DNA from: Haplosporangium gracile
Lineage: Eukaryota > Mortierellomycota > Mortierellomycetes > Mortierellales > Mortierellaceae
Assembly: GCA_015499985.1 (NCBI GenBank)
Contig: JAAAUF010000575.1
Coordinates: 1-27,277 of the forward strand
Direction: 5' to 3'
DNA: 27,277 nucleotides
The position numbers and the translations under genes were made by a program. This document shows, one piece after another, positions 17,424 through 27,277 of this stretch. The stretch's first letter is position 1; the number at the start of each line of letters is the position of its first letter. The notes beneath the pieces were generated by a model, which had not been told where the DNA came from, did not search any database, and saw only the letters and a program-made list of their open reading frames with translations.

Positions 17424-20400
17424 CTACTCATTCCACCCAGACCACATCTGCATACTCGCTCTCAGCCCATGAACGTGCATAACCTCCAACTGCTCACATC
17501 TATGACAGAACACCACCCCCTTCCCGGGCATCCCCACACGCTCCCTCCACTTCTGCTGCAGCTCCTTCAATTTCAATTTCCTCCTCTCCTCCCTCGCAAC
17601 ATCCTCCCCCTTCGCCCCTCCTCTTGACGGAGAACAACCACCAAAACAGGAAAACAGCGAAAACGGCGTAACGGACGCCTCGGCAGCCGCATCACCTCTT
17701 TGCATCTCCGTCCACAACCGGCGCACCCACCCCTGCTCAGTCTTCGTACTGATCCCCTCGAGACCGTCCCATCCTATGGCGAAGAGTCCCCGGATGCGAG
17801 CCTCGACGGTGTCAAAGAATGCGGCTGTGTTGGAGAGGTTGTCATGCGGGTTGAACTGTGCTTGTGGGGATGTCCAGAATTGGGCACGTTGGTGGGTGGG
17901 TTGGACAATGACTTTGCCGTCGGAGGTTTGGATGTCCATACGGTGCCAACGTCCCTTTTCGCGTTTTGAGCGTAGTGTGGAGAGTTGTGACTGCGTAAGT
18001 GATGGTTCCTGAATTATTTGCTGGACGATTTGGAGTGACTCGAAGTGGTCAGTGTTGAGGGGCGAATCGAGGGCGAAATGGAACCGAGGCAGGAAGACAT
18101 CTGTTGATGGTGATGATGATGTAGTATCGTCGGTACGAGTGATGGTATCCCCGTTGCTGTTGCTGTTGCTGTTGCTTCGTCCACTGCAGGTTTGGCTATC
18201 GATATCCCGATCAGAGCGACGGTCACATGCAAGAGTGAAAAACAGCACAAACCGATTCTCCCAGCTGCTAACATCCCCCGTCTTCTTCTTGGCCAGATCA
18301 TAATCCTTCGTCAACAGCTGCGAATCCGAAATCGGACGACCAGGCTCAAAACGGTAATGAAGCGGCTCCCCCCAGACAGCCAGAGGGTACGCTCTCACAA
18401 ACGACTCGCCGACTCGGAGACCGCTATAAAATTCTTGTCGACCACGTTCAATCTGCAAAGAGAGAGGGAGAAGATCCTGCCAAGTCTTAAGTCTTGCAAG
18501 TAGAGGAGTTGGTGCTGATTTGGCGGCTTCGACAAGTCGAGTTGACGACGAGGAGCCTAGAGGGTTGGTGGTCATCTCGGACATGGTAGTAGGTTCCGCA
18601 GAGATGACGACCAGTCGCTTCGGTGCCGCACGCTGGGTCCAAATATGGTTCTTGGGTCGACAGCACCACCAGATGAGGCCTTCACTACACCCCACCGTCT
18701 CCTTCCCGGATCCAAAATCAACCTCCAGCTCCGTCAGCGTCACAGTAGGTCTCGTACCAGCCGAAGGAGGCGGGCGCTGCATCTCCTTCATTCGTCCCAG
18801 GATCACCTCTGTACTACCCGGGAAATCGGATGGCAGAAAGGCATTCTTCTCAGGCGACCAGACACTAAAGTCCTCTCCGTTCCATCTATCGCCCCACTCG
18901 TTTGAATTGTCATCACAATAGTTCCAGAGCGTAAAACTCAGCATGCTGGCATCCATCGCATCAAGCAACATCTGGAGGGCAAACTCTTGTTTGGGAGATC
19001 CGTACCGGTGCTTGAAGCTAGCCTTGTCGTGCATGTCCATCGGCAAACCCGTTTCACCCATAAGGATGCCGTGGTGTGGACCCATTGCAAAGCGGATGTC
19101 GGACTGGATGCCATGGACTTGATCCTTCCATGCACCTCCGACATTTGACCAGCCCAACTTTAGAGCTCCAAGAACCGACCAGTAGATACCGCGTTTATAG
19201 CCAAGGAAATCCAGAGTGAAGGGGACAAAGTCGCGAGTAACATTAGAGTAGCCATCGTAAAAGTGAGGTGCAACGACGATATTGTCGCTGACATCGCCGA
19301 GAGGGTCGAAGATCGGATGCTGACACGCATTCTCGTACAGATCGTCCTCCACATCCCGCGACGCCATCTGGTCCTTGTCGAGATCTGGATCACCGCTACT
19401 GCTGTTGTTACTGCTCCTTGTAGTCCCATTGGTGACAGCTGGAGGCACGGCACGTCGACTGACAGCTGCAGTAGTGTGCTGAGTATGGAATGACTTTGGA
19501 GACTTCCATCTCACCAGGGACCGAAACATATTCGCCAACTGATCTGAAGCTCCACCAATCAACATCTTCTGCAATCGGAACATGGGTGGCGCCTCATTGA
19601 TAGGCGGCTCAACAAAGATGGTCAGTCTCGGATCCTGCTGTCGGAGGCGGAGCGAAAAGGTGTTGACAAAAGGTAGCCAGAAATCACGCTTCCATTCGAC
19701 CTCCTTGCCTGGTTGGAACCCTGGCGGGATGTAGCCCTTGGTCGGTATCCGTTGGAAGTAGTTGGGTTGGAGTAGCTTGCCTGTCTCAGGATCCCAGACT
19801 TTGTGATCAGCCCAGATGCAGAGGTTGCTATAGCCTGCGGGATCAGGCCAACCAGTCTTGGAGATGTGAGATTCTGTCACATCACTGGTTGCCGTGGTTT
19901 CGCCTGTCTGCTTGGATCCGCGACCGCCAAGCAAGGATGTGATTGCAGACTGTGCTGCCGAAATCTCGAGTTGAGAGACAACATGGAAGGGAGCCGCCAT
20001 GCGGTGATAACCTCTGTTGTCATGAGAAGGTGCCATAGGTGGCACCGAAAGTGCGTGGATCCTGTGTTCGCCAATCGCGTCTGGATCACGATAATGTTGC
20101 TTGTGATGCTTGTTCGATTTCCAGTAGGGTCGCTTCCAGAGGTTGACGTTCTCGGTGTTGACCTTGACTGTACCCTTCTTGCCTGGTCCCAAAGCACCTG
20201 TCGCCCAGACCTGACACTCGACCGTCTTTCCCTGCGCCAGCTGCATACCTTGGATAGGTGTAGGGCAAGTCCCAATCTGAAGATCCTCCAACTCGAGCAA
20301 CTTGTTCAAATCCGGATGGTTAAGGTATCCAGCGGTCGGCTCATTCAAAGAATCAAACCCCATCACAGTCCCCGAAGCCATCAACGCAATCTCTCCAGCC

Positions 20401-21902
20401 CTACCGCTCTTCAAAACTTTCGCATCATCCTTCTGTATCCGATCAGCAAGGTGCGCAAACGCCTCCATGAAATGGGCCTGCAAGAAATGCTGAATATTAA
20501 CCTGCCCCCGCTGGACAAACTCCACATCAACCCTCGGGATCTCGACAAGGTTCTGGATAGGCGAGGGGGCCTTGACGCCACCGTTCATCCCGCGACGGAA
20601 GGCCTCGTCCGAGACGACAGTGGAATGAACTTTTCGAAAATGGTCAAGGACCGTCTGAGAAAGGGGGACCACGGCTTGGGGAGCAAAGATCTGGCCAGCA
20701 AAGAAGAGGGTGTACATGGTTGCTGATGCGACCTTGCTGTTGTTGGTTGCCCAGATCATCTTCGGGTAATTTCTCTTGTCCTTGTACGTCTATTGTATGT
20801 GTTTTAAGTATTGCGTTAGTTGAGATATAATTGAAAAGAGACATGGAGCACGGACATTCCTCTAGAACGATAAGAAAACTTACGTTCTGGGTGATGGCAG
20901 ATCCTGTGGGCTCTAACTTGGTAACATCCATCCCTGCGAGCTCAATAGTCCATCCAGGCCTATATGCACGAAATGAGGGCACATTAGTAAGTTGACGCAG
21001 GAGCAATGATAGGGCGGCGAATAAATCATTTTCGCTGTGCGACAGTGGACAAACAAAGACCATAGACATGGACGACTTACATTCCAGAACCACCAGTGAA
21101 TCGACTCCAGCAGTCGACATGAGGATCGAGGAAGCATTTAAGTCCAAACTTGGCTGCGATCTTAAGCAGCTGGATGAGGTAGTCAATGTATTCTTCGTCG
21201 TAGATACCACTATAATAGTAGAATATGTATGTTAGGAGACAAGAACAACAAAGGAAAAAATAGAACGAAAAAGTGTCAATATACAAACAAACAAACAAAC
21301 AAACAAACAAACAACATGACTTACGGTCCAGAATGCTCGAGTGCCTCCCAAGGCACCAAGACTCGGAGGATCTGACACCCCCACCGAGCAAGCCTCTCAA
21401 AGTGCATCTCAGCCTCGACCAAAGGAAACGGCCGATTGACAAACGAGACACTCCGGTGCTCAAAAAAATGCTTCTCCTTATACGAGTACATCACTCCAGG
21501 AATCTCGCCCTTATTCCTGGTCCTTTCACTGTCTGTCGTCGACGTTGAAGAACTTGACCCTGATGCCACGTGTTGTCCTCCTCCTGCTGACGATTCCTCC
21601 GATGACGATGGTGACAAGGGTCCAGTGGCTGTAGGAGTGGCTCCATAGTAGACTGGCGACCCCGGTGCAAGGCTACTACTCATCGCACTAGATCGGATAT
21701 TGGCCTCTACGATCTCTTCGGCGACTTGTGATGCAGCAGCCTTGTAGAAGGGCACCTTGGTGGCCCCTGACATGTTGACTCCATGGAGGATGATGACCCT
21801 GTTCTGTGGATCGAGGATCCAGCCGTCCTTGGCTGTTAGTCGACTTGATTCCCATGCGTTGTTGTAGTGCGATATGTATGCTGATTCGGGTATTAAGGTC
21901 AT
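17424..21902 (-). CDS. GH5 (subfamily 12-like) steryl-glucosidase/glucocerebrosidase
   Basis: Four exons (21902-21325, 21209-21081, 20959-20884, 20789-17424) joined at GTAAGT...TAG sites give 1382 aa in phase. Diagnostic segments are GLKCFLDPHVDCWSRFTGGS (215-234), MPGWTIELAGMDVT, the exon 3/4 join QNTYKDKRNYPKMIWATNNS (260-279), and FTLWNYCDDNSNEWGDRW. The acid/base is Glu411 in SLNEPTAGY and the nucleophile Glu840 in MGETGLP. The family (fungal EGCrP1/EGCrP2, GH5_12) hydrolyses glucosylceramide or ergosteryl glucoside; which one cannot be told from sequence alone. No signal peptide, so cytosolic or vacuolar by analogy. It is much longer than the usual roughly 750-900 aa because of Ser/Gly- and Asn-rich insertions near 75-130, 700-735 and 1130-1155, all in frame. 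The distal region (RAYPLAVWGEPLHYRFEPG) fits the C-terminal beta domain. A TATA box precedes the ATG by only 25 bp. Confidence 0.9.
21283..21315 (-). repeat. (TTTG)n microsatellite in GH5 intron 1
   Basis: About eight AAAC units on the plus strand, read as TTTG repeats on the coding strand, start four bases after the donor GTAAGT of intron 1. Copy-number change here could affect donor use or intron length. Confidence 0.9.
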
Positions 21903-23341
21903 GTTCGTTGTATGTGATAAATTGGGTATATATAGTGGTGAGAGGTTGGAGTCGTACTATGGGCGCGATGGTGCTGAGAAGAACGGGAGAAAGAAAATAC
22001 TGTGAGAAATGTGCGACAGATAGGCAGGCAGATACAAGTGAAAAATTAGGCAAAGCAAGTATGTGCAATGAGAGGAAAAAGGAAATATGAGCGGGAAGCG
22101 AGAAGAGTTCACGAGGGAATAAAAGGAGCGAGGGTGCTCTCGTTTACCGAAATCAAGTCAAGTCCAAATCGTAATGTGCTTGTTCTCGAGGGAAAGAAGG
22201 AAAGAGTGTGAAAGCAAAGAAGCTATGTTTCTATGTATTTCGGCCAGGGTTTGTTCGAAAAACGATGCAAGGAGTACAATATGTACAAATAAGGGGGATG
22301 AAGGCAGGAGAAGAATGTGAATGAACGAAAATGTGAAGATGGGAATCAGATTCTACAAAGAGAAAACTCTTTAGATAGACATACACGTTTCTCGGCGCGT
22401 TTAAGTGCTAGTTCTGGAAGGGACCGAAATAATCGCGATATAGATCGAGGAATGTAACAAGAATCGAAGGTTGGAACTATTGTTGACTAAGGAGGGATGA
22501 ACTGCTGTGTGGAGTGGGTCAATGGTCTCGGCCTTGGATGAGATGTAATGGAGAGAGAGTAGGGGTCCGAGGTTTGAAAGAGAAGAAGTACAGTATAGTA
22601 AGTGCAGGAGGGAATTGGTAAACAGATGAAAAAGAGGACGCATCCCTGCCCTTTATAAAGGAAGGAATTATGGCACAGGCGGCACAACAATGACCCTTCC
22701 CCTACTTCCTTCTCTTCTTCTCTCTCACTTACTGCCTTTTCTCGTTGTTGCGTGCCTGACTGCTGTTTGTTTGTTGGTAGATATGTGTGTTTACTCCTCT
22801 CTCTCCACACAGCCAGACGTCGGTCAGGATAAACAGGCGGACAAGCGCTCGTCAAACCAGATGATCTTAGCCCTTGTCTGTCGGCCTGTCTGGCTGTCGG
22901 TTCTGTCCACGCTTTAAACACTAATTGTCAACCGCACTTGTTTGCTTGGACCTCGTGGTCATAAATATTCGTCTCTCCTGAATCTCTCGGCTGTCGCCCT
23001 AACCCCTCCTTATTTTTTCTCGGTCCAGGCATGAACCACCCCTAGGTTTTTTATCATCCAACAGAAGGCCCTCCCCTATAATTCTCACTTTCTCCTTATT
23101 TGACAACACACATTTCTGCAGACAGTTCATGAAATAGAAACACTTTGAAGTAGATTTACGCCCACCGCAGCCACACTCTCACCGTAGGAGCCTAGTTGAT
23201 GACAGTAAAAGCAGTATGCAATATCAATTGCCCATGGTATGAAAAAAAAGGTGATTCTTTGTTTTATAAGCAACGACCATGAACAAACAGAATTCAGGTA
23301 TTGTAGTGGTATGTGTGTTTTTGAGTGATGGTGGATCGTAT
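21903..23341. other. spacer between GH5 and GLTP
   Basis: Contains the GH5 promoter and the 3' end of the GLTP gene. A second TATA-like site, CCTTTATAAAGG at 22651-22662, is palindromic. On the minus strand it is followed by a pyrimidine-rich 650-bp stretch that could be a long 5' leader of the GH5 mRNA. An 80-codon minus frame from an ATG at 22643 (stop at 22401) could be an upstream ORF in that leader, but has no other support. Confidence 0.45.
21927..21934 (-). promoter_or_regulatory. TATA box near the GH5 start
   Basis: TATATATA with its proximal edge 25 bp before the ATG at 21902. This is very close for a TATA box feeding this ATG, so transcription may instead start farther upstream. 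Confidence 0.45.
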
Positions 23342-24880
23342 TTACAACTTGTTGGCAGTGTAGAACTGCTGGATCTCGCCAACAACCTTGCGGAGACCGG
23401 CCAACCAGGCAGTCAAGTCCTGCTGAACCAAGCCCTGGTCAGATCCCAACTTGGCGTAAAAGTCAGCACGGTAAGGGCAAGCCTTCATAGCCATCTATAA
23501 GTAAAGATGATATATGGGGTTTGTTAGTAACTATGTGATAAACATCATGGGACCAGGGCAAGGGTGAAAATAGGAGAACAGGGGAATAGGGGCAGTGATG
23601 CTGAGAAGGTGGGAAATAAGGAAAGATAGGAGTCTATGCATGATCCATTGTTCTTCCCCAACAAACAAAAGCAACAATCCCAGCGTTGGTAAAGGAGACG
23701 TACAGCAAAGACGGGGCGGACGAGCATGCCGTGGTATTGGCGGAGGGTGCCCTCGTAACCCTTGGTGAAGGAGACAGAGAGCTCCTCTGAGGGGTTGGCC
23801 TCGCTGCGCTCCAAGGACTGGAGGGTGAAGTCAAGGCCACTATATGTAACAAGATGATGGCAAGAAAGGGTGTTAGTTGAGTACTTGATAGAAGGAATGA
23901 GTGCTGATGTGTTTCAATTGGATCTCGACAAGTCCTTTTCTTGGCTGCAGAAATGAAAAATAAAATATAAAAATAAACTTGAAATCGTACGATATGAATA
24001 ATGATACACACAGCCATCATATCCCACGGTCAGCTACTCCTCTCGTCCCCTTCTTCCTTCTATCCTTTGGCAAAAAAAAACATACCGAGTGAGCCACAAG
24101 AGACCCTCGGTGGCGGTCTTCTTCTTCTCGACGATCTCGCCCTTGACCAAGTTCTGGAGGGTTGAGTTGGCGGCAGGGTTCTGGAGGAAACGCTCGCGGA
24201 TTTTCTATTGTCATCGTCCAATGTTGATTGTTGGTGTAGTTGTGAGCCACCAATGAAGTGTGCAACTGGAGTTAGTCAAAAGAAAGTTCAATTGCATTGG
24301 GTTTGGTAGAATTGGGTCTTGGAGAAGGAAACGACTAAAATAGAGTGTCCTTGTACTCCACTTTTTTTTCTTCCATAGCGTAAAAAAAGATGTTGCCATG
24401 AACAAGGCATAAGAGGGACATTAATTCCTATCTCTCTTGATCGTGGAAAGTCAACGGAAGCGACTTGTTCTGACATTGCTATCCTTGTGCTGCTGTTTTC
24501 CGCTGTTGACGGGTGGTCGCGTCCTTTTTTGATCGCCCTGTCTTTTGTGTGTCAATATCCTGCTTCTAGAGGCGTGAGTGTCATTGGCTGTCGGTCATTA
24601 CCTTGATGTTTCCGTTCATATCGTTCTGGACAACAGAGAAGACGGAGCCGAAGAGGTCTATTATACATAGGAAATACATGTTATGAGCGGGTTGTGTTTG
24701 AAACTGGAGGGAGAAATGAAGACCGTTAAGGATGAGAAGCGAGATGAAAAAGAAGTGTAAAATACCAAAGATCTTGACGAGACCCTCGGTGGCCTGGAGG
24801 AACTCGTCAGTGTTGATACCCTCAGGAGTGACGGTGACGTCGGTGTAGTTGCGGGCGGTGGTCTTGAAGTAGGTGGTCAT
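23342..24880 (-). CDS. glycolipid transfer protein, HET-C2-like
   Basis: Five exons (24880-24766, 24657-24602, 24204-24086, 23839-23704, 23494-23342) join in phase to 192 aa ending in TAA. The start MTTYFKTTARNYTDV and EGINTDEFLQATEGLVKIFD match the fungal HET-C2 type. All glycolipid head-group contacts known from human GLTP are present: Asp51, Asn55 and Lys58 in VVQNDMNGNIKKIR, Trp94 in EGLLWLTRGL, His133 in RQYHGMLVRPVF. The family binds one glycosphingolipid such as glucosylceramide in an all-helical two-layer fold and moves it between membranes in the cytosol. The length is close to the usual 200-210 aa. Introns are 108, 397, 246 and 209 bp. Exon 5 (MAMKACPYRADFYAKLGSDQ...) supplies the C-terminal helices. 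In Podospora the homologue het-c acts in vegetative incompatibility; no such role is implied here. Codon use is strongly C/G-ending, suggesting good expression. Confidence 0.93.
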
Positions 24881-25479
24881 TGTGTCTTGTTGTGTTGTGT
24901 AGTGAGAGATGAAGAACGAGTGATGAAAGAAGAAAGAACAAGTAATGGGAATAAGTTGGTTTTTCGTGAATACTTTAATCGCATGGGCTGCGTCTTATTT
25001 GCCCTGGACTGGAGAGAGAAATGAAACGGTTCGATCCACGCGCCCGATCCACACCCAGGGATAAAGAAGAGAGAGAAAAGTAAGCGTGCGCAGTCGTCGT
25101 AGGAGTACCATTGCTCTAGTAAACTATCATCCATCCCACCATGCTCTTGGAACCATATATCTTATCCAAGAAGAGAAGATCTCTTGGCTATCGTTTCTTT
25201 TCTTGCAGGCTGTTCAATTACTCGCTTACCATCAATGCGTTCTTTCCTCGCGGTGTGAATCAACGAGGGTCTAGACCCTACATTTGCAGCTTTGCATTGA
25301 CTTTTATACACGCACACAAACACACGCTGCGCTGTTTTTCGACTCAGATTGTGCCGACTTCCGGTCCACAGAAAATTATATAAGGCGGCACACGCCCACT
25401 TTTTCTTTTTCCCTACAACTCTTCCCCCTCATTCTCTCCCTTCACGCAAACACACACGCACAACTACCAATTGCTTAAC
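24881..25479. promoter_or_regulatory. divergent promoter region, GLTP / methyltransferase
   Basis: 599 bp separate the two start codons. The methyltransferase side has TTATATAAGG at 25376-25385 about 95 bp before its ATG, then a C/T-rich leader with ACACACGC repeats. No clear TATA box is seen on the GLTP side. Confidence 0.5.
25376..25383 (+). promoter_or_regulatory. TATA box of the methyltransferase gene
   Basis: AAATTATATAAGGCGG, about 97 bp upstream of the ATG at 25480. Confidence 0.55.
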
Positions 25480-26556
25480 ATGAACAGCGATACTCAAGCA
25501 ATCGTCCAGCAGACAGGTAACAACTACTCACATACTCTATGTCTGTCACTTTACCTTCACTCGCTTGCATTGACGTTCCTCATTCATACTCACTAACCAC
25601 AACCACCTCCCTCCATCTCTCATTCCCTTCTCTCCTTACTTCCCCGGAACCACGGACCCTCAAAAACAAACAGACGGCTGGAACGAGCTCTGGCGCCGCG
25701 AAATCCACCCCTGGGACAAGGGCGTCCCCAGCCCCGCCTTGATCGAAGTCATTGAGAAGAAGCCTATCTCAGTGCAGATCCCCAAGTCTGGTAACGTCCT
25801 CGTCCCTGGATGCGGACGTGGCGTCGATGTCTTTTACCTCGGCAATGAGAACCGCAAGGCCTATGGACTTGATATCAGTCCCATTGCTGTCCAGCAGTGC
25901 AAAGATGTAAGTTGAAAGAAGAAAAGGGGGGCTGATATAAAGAGGACGATGAACAGAGAAAAGGACGCGAAGACGCGAGGATCTCAAGTGTGCGCTGAGC
26001 GTAGTGACAAACAGTGGAAAAGGTCAGGAAAGCACACGCGTACTAATATTTAAAAACACAAATCCCTGACGCTTCATGACAATTAGATCCGCACCGATAA
26101 GGGCATCTCCGAGTCGGTCGCCGAGTTCATTGTCGGCGACTTTTTCAAGTTTGACACCCCTGCTGGCGGCTTCCAGCTCGTCTATGACTATACGTATGTC
26201 ATCATTGCTTTAAGGCTTTTTGTTATTAATTGAAATCCTCTTCATTCTTTCAAGGCAACCCAATCTCACCATATTTTTTTTGTGTCCCATTGGCTAATAG
26301 CTTCTTCTGCGCAATCCCTCCAACACTCCGTGCTGACTGGGGTCGTCGCATGGGCGAGATCATCCCCAAGGACGGTATCCTGATCACATTGATGTACCCC
26401 ATCGGTAACCACACCGACGGACCTCCCTTCGCCGTCAGTGTCGACCATTACCACTCCTTCCTCGATACCAACTTTGACTGCCTTCTTGTCGATGATTGCT
26501 CTTCGTTTGAGGCGCGTCAAGGAAAGGAGAAGGTTGGTGTCTGGCGTCGCAAGTAG
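25480..26556 (+). CDS. TPMT-family thiol/thiopurine S-methyltransferase-like
   Basis: Four exons (25480-25516, 25674-25906, 26087-26193, 26301-26556) with GT-AG introns of 157, 180 and 107 bp join in phase to 210 aa ending in TAG. The order of motifs fits the SAM-dependent TPMT superfamily: the entry WNELWRREIHPWDKG (15-29), SAM motif I VLVPGCGRGVDV (54-65), the acidic motif II GLDIS (77-81), IVGDFF (105-110), then YDYTFFCAIPP (123-133). The last is typical of the fungal and plant thiol or halide methyltransferase branch. The C-terminal half (LITLMYPIGNHTDGPPFAVS) shapes the acceptor pocket. The enzyme probably methylates small thiols, sulfide or halides in the cytosol; the actual substrate cannot be read from sequence. 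The first exon is only 37 nt; the ATG is supported by the TATA spacing and a C/A-rich leader. Confidence 0.9.
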
Positions 26557-27204
26557 AAAGATAATTTAGATCCTTAAAGTCCACACATAAAGAATAAACA
26601 GATGCCATGAATCAAGCTTTAAGAGAGCAGTTGCTGTGGAAGCATAATTATCGAACGCAACCTGGGCAAGGGAGACATATGCACCCTTAAGTGCCGCGTC
26701 GACTGCTTTTACAACAAGATGAAGAGAACCTTCTCGTTCACTTGGGACCTGCTTCTCTCACGTAATGCCCTATGGACAATGGCGTCCTGCTTACTTTCGA
26801 GTTATGGCCATTCAGGGTGGTTTGATATCTGTGCTTTCAGGAAGTTTTGGAGACGTCCTTGTGTGGGACCTGTTCTTAGTCAGAACGCATCTCCAATGCT
26901 TAATCAGATAAAGATTTCTAAGCCACCCGTTCACCCAAGCTTAGTCAACGCTCATTGGCTATTGTTCATCGCATTATCAACTGAAAAGAGGAAAGGAGCG
27001 GCAAAAAACTATAAAAGCAACCCACGTCTGACACAGCTCCTTTCTTCATCTCAACAAAAAACAGCCTTATCCTTACTCGACTACTACAAACAGTCTTTTT
27101 CATCTTTCCCATTCACTCAACTACTCTTACCTCTTACCTCTACAGCAACAACAACAGCAACAACACCAACAACAACACCAACAACAACGAGTCAACTACC
27201 CAAA
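26557..27204. other. spacer upstream of the pirin-like gene
   Basis: Holds the 3' end of the methyltransferase transcript, with AATAAA near 26592, and the promoter of the next gene. A CATTGGCT (inverted CCAAT) lies near 26954 and a TATA box at 27010-27017. No other gene is visible. Confidence 0.5.
27010..27017 (+). promoter_or_regulatory. TATA box of the pirin-like gene
   Basis: ACTATAAAAGC about 190 bp before the ATG at 27205. The leader contains a (CAA)n-rich tract at about 27144-27188. Confidence 0.6.
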
Positions 27205-27277
27205 ATGGCTGCTACCTCTACTTCCACTCCCCTCTCCCGATCCATCACAAAGTCAGTCCTCTCAAGGGAACAATCCG
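27205..27277 (+). CDS. probable pirin, 5' end only (runs off the window)
   Basis: An ATG after a CAA-rich leader opens a frame of 24 codons that is still open at the window edge. After a Ala/Thr/Ser start, SRSITKSVLSREQS resembles the beginning of pirin family proteins, where a similar R-x-[IV]-x-K-x-x-x-[AS]-x-E-x-x-E stretch precedes a conserved GARVRRSIG motif that would lie just beyond this window. Pirins are nuclear or cytosolic bicupin metal-binding proteins linked to transcription and quercetin dioxygenase activity. With so little sequence the call rests on one short match and may be wrong. Confidence 0.5.
   Translation, partial: MAATSTSTPLSRSITKSVLSREQS

Noticed and set aside
19803..20726. 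307-codon plus-strand open frame opposite the GH5 gene
   Set aside because: It lies wholly antisense to strongly conserved GH5 coding sequence, has no ATG-based support or family resemblance, and is the expected shadow of C/G-ending codons.
22401..22643. 80-codon minus frame just after a TATA-like site
   Set aside because: No family resemblance, low complexity, and probably part of a leader; noted only as a possible upstream ORF.
25028..25041. GGTTCGATCC, a match to a tRNA B box
   Set aside because: No A box or acceptor stem could be paired at the right distance on either strand.
1..27277. CRISPR arrays, rRNA genes, bacterial operons or phage modules
   Set aside because: None of the required repeats or genes is present, and the introns show a eukaryotic nuclear genome.

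Overview
The window looks like genomic DNA of an early-diverging filamentous fungus. GT-AG introns of about 90-400 bp with GTAAGT/GTATGT donors and TAG acceptors interrupt the conserved genes. Those genes use C- and G-ending codons and sit among AT-rich, pyrimidine-tract-rich spacers. A fungal GH5 steryl-glucosidase/glucocerebrosidase, a HET-C2-like glycolipid transfer protein and a fungal TPMT-like methyltransferase confirm a fungus. The style suggests Mucoromycota, perhaps Mortierellomycotina, but that is inference.

The window has two compartments. Bases 1 to about 16,800 are gene-poor and hold an apparently undescribed array of six small paralogous genes (called A-F here), all on the minus strand, 2-4 kb apart: A 1181-1444, B 3431-3811, C 5992-6285, D 9692-9943, E 12754-12993, F 15950-16231. 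They share an N-terminal pattern (PR/LRH, then about 15-20 residues, then a core like [IV][IV]xY[DST][DEN]). Most continue with a VQxQL-like helix and an acidic Q/E-rich tail. Five of the six have a TATA box about 70-130 bp before the ATG, and three share a polyadenylation-like block about 600 bp downstream. The array is birth-and-death in progress: A, B and E are open, D has lost its last residues to a one-base shift, C has lost its 5' end and promoter, and F has two nonsense codons. Also in this half are a broken secreted-protein gene (7247-8405, minus), a coding fossil on the plus strand (6240-6707), and two TA-flanked foldback/MITE elements with related ends (10866-11213; 16651-16750).

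Bases 17,400-27,277 are ordinary dense fungal coding DNA: a four-exon GH5 gene (17424-21902, minus, 1382 aa), a five-exon GLTP/HET-C2-like gene (23342-24880, minus, 192 aa), a four-exon TPMT-family methyltransferase (25480-26556, plus, 210 aa) and the first 24 codons of a probable pirin (27205-27277, plus). GH5 and GLTP are same-strand neighbours that both act on glucosylated lipids: one hydrolyses sterol glucoside or glucosylceramide, the other binds and moves glycolipids. GLTP and the methyltransferase are divergently transcribed from a 599-bp shared upstream region. All exon joins were worked out by hand from splice consensus and reading phase; no transcript evidence was available.
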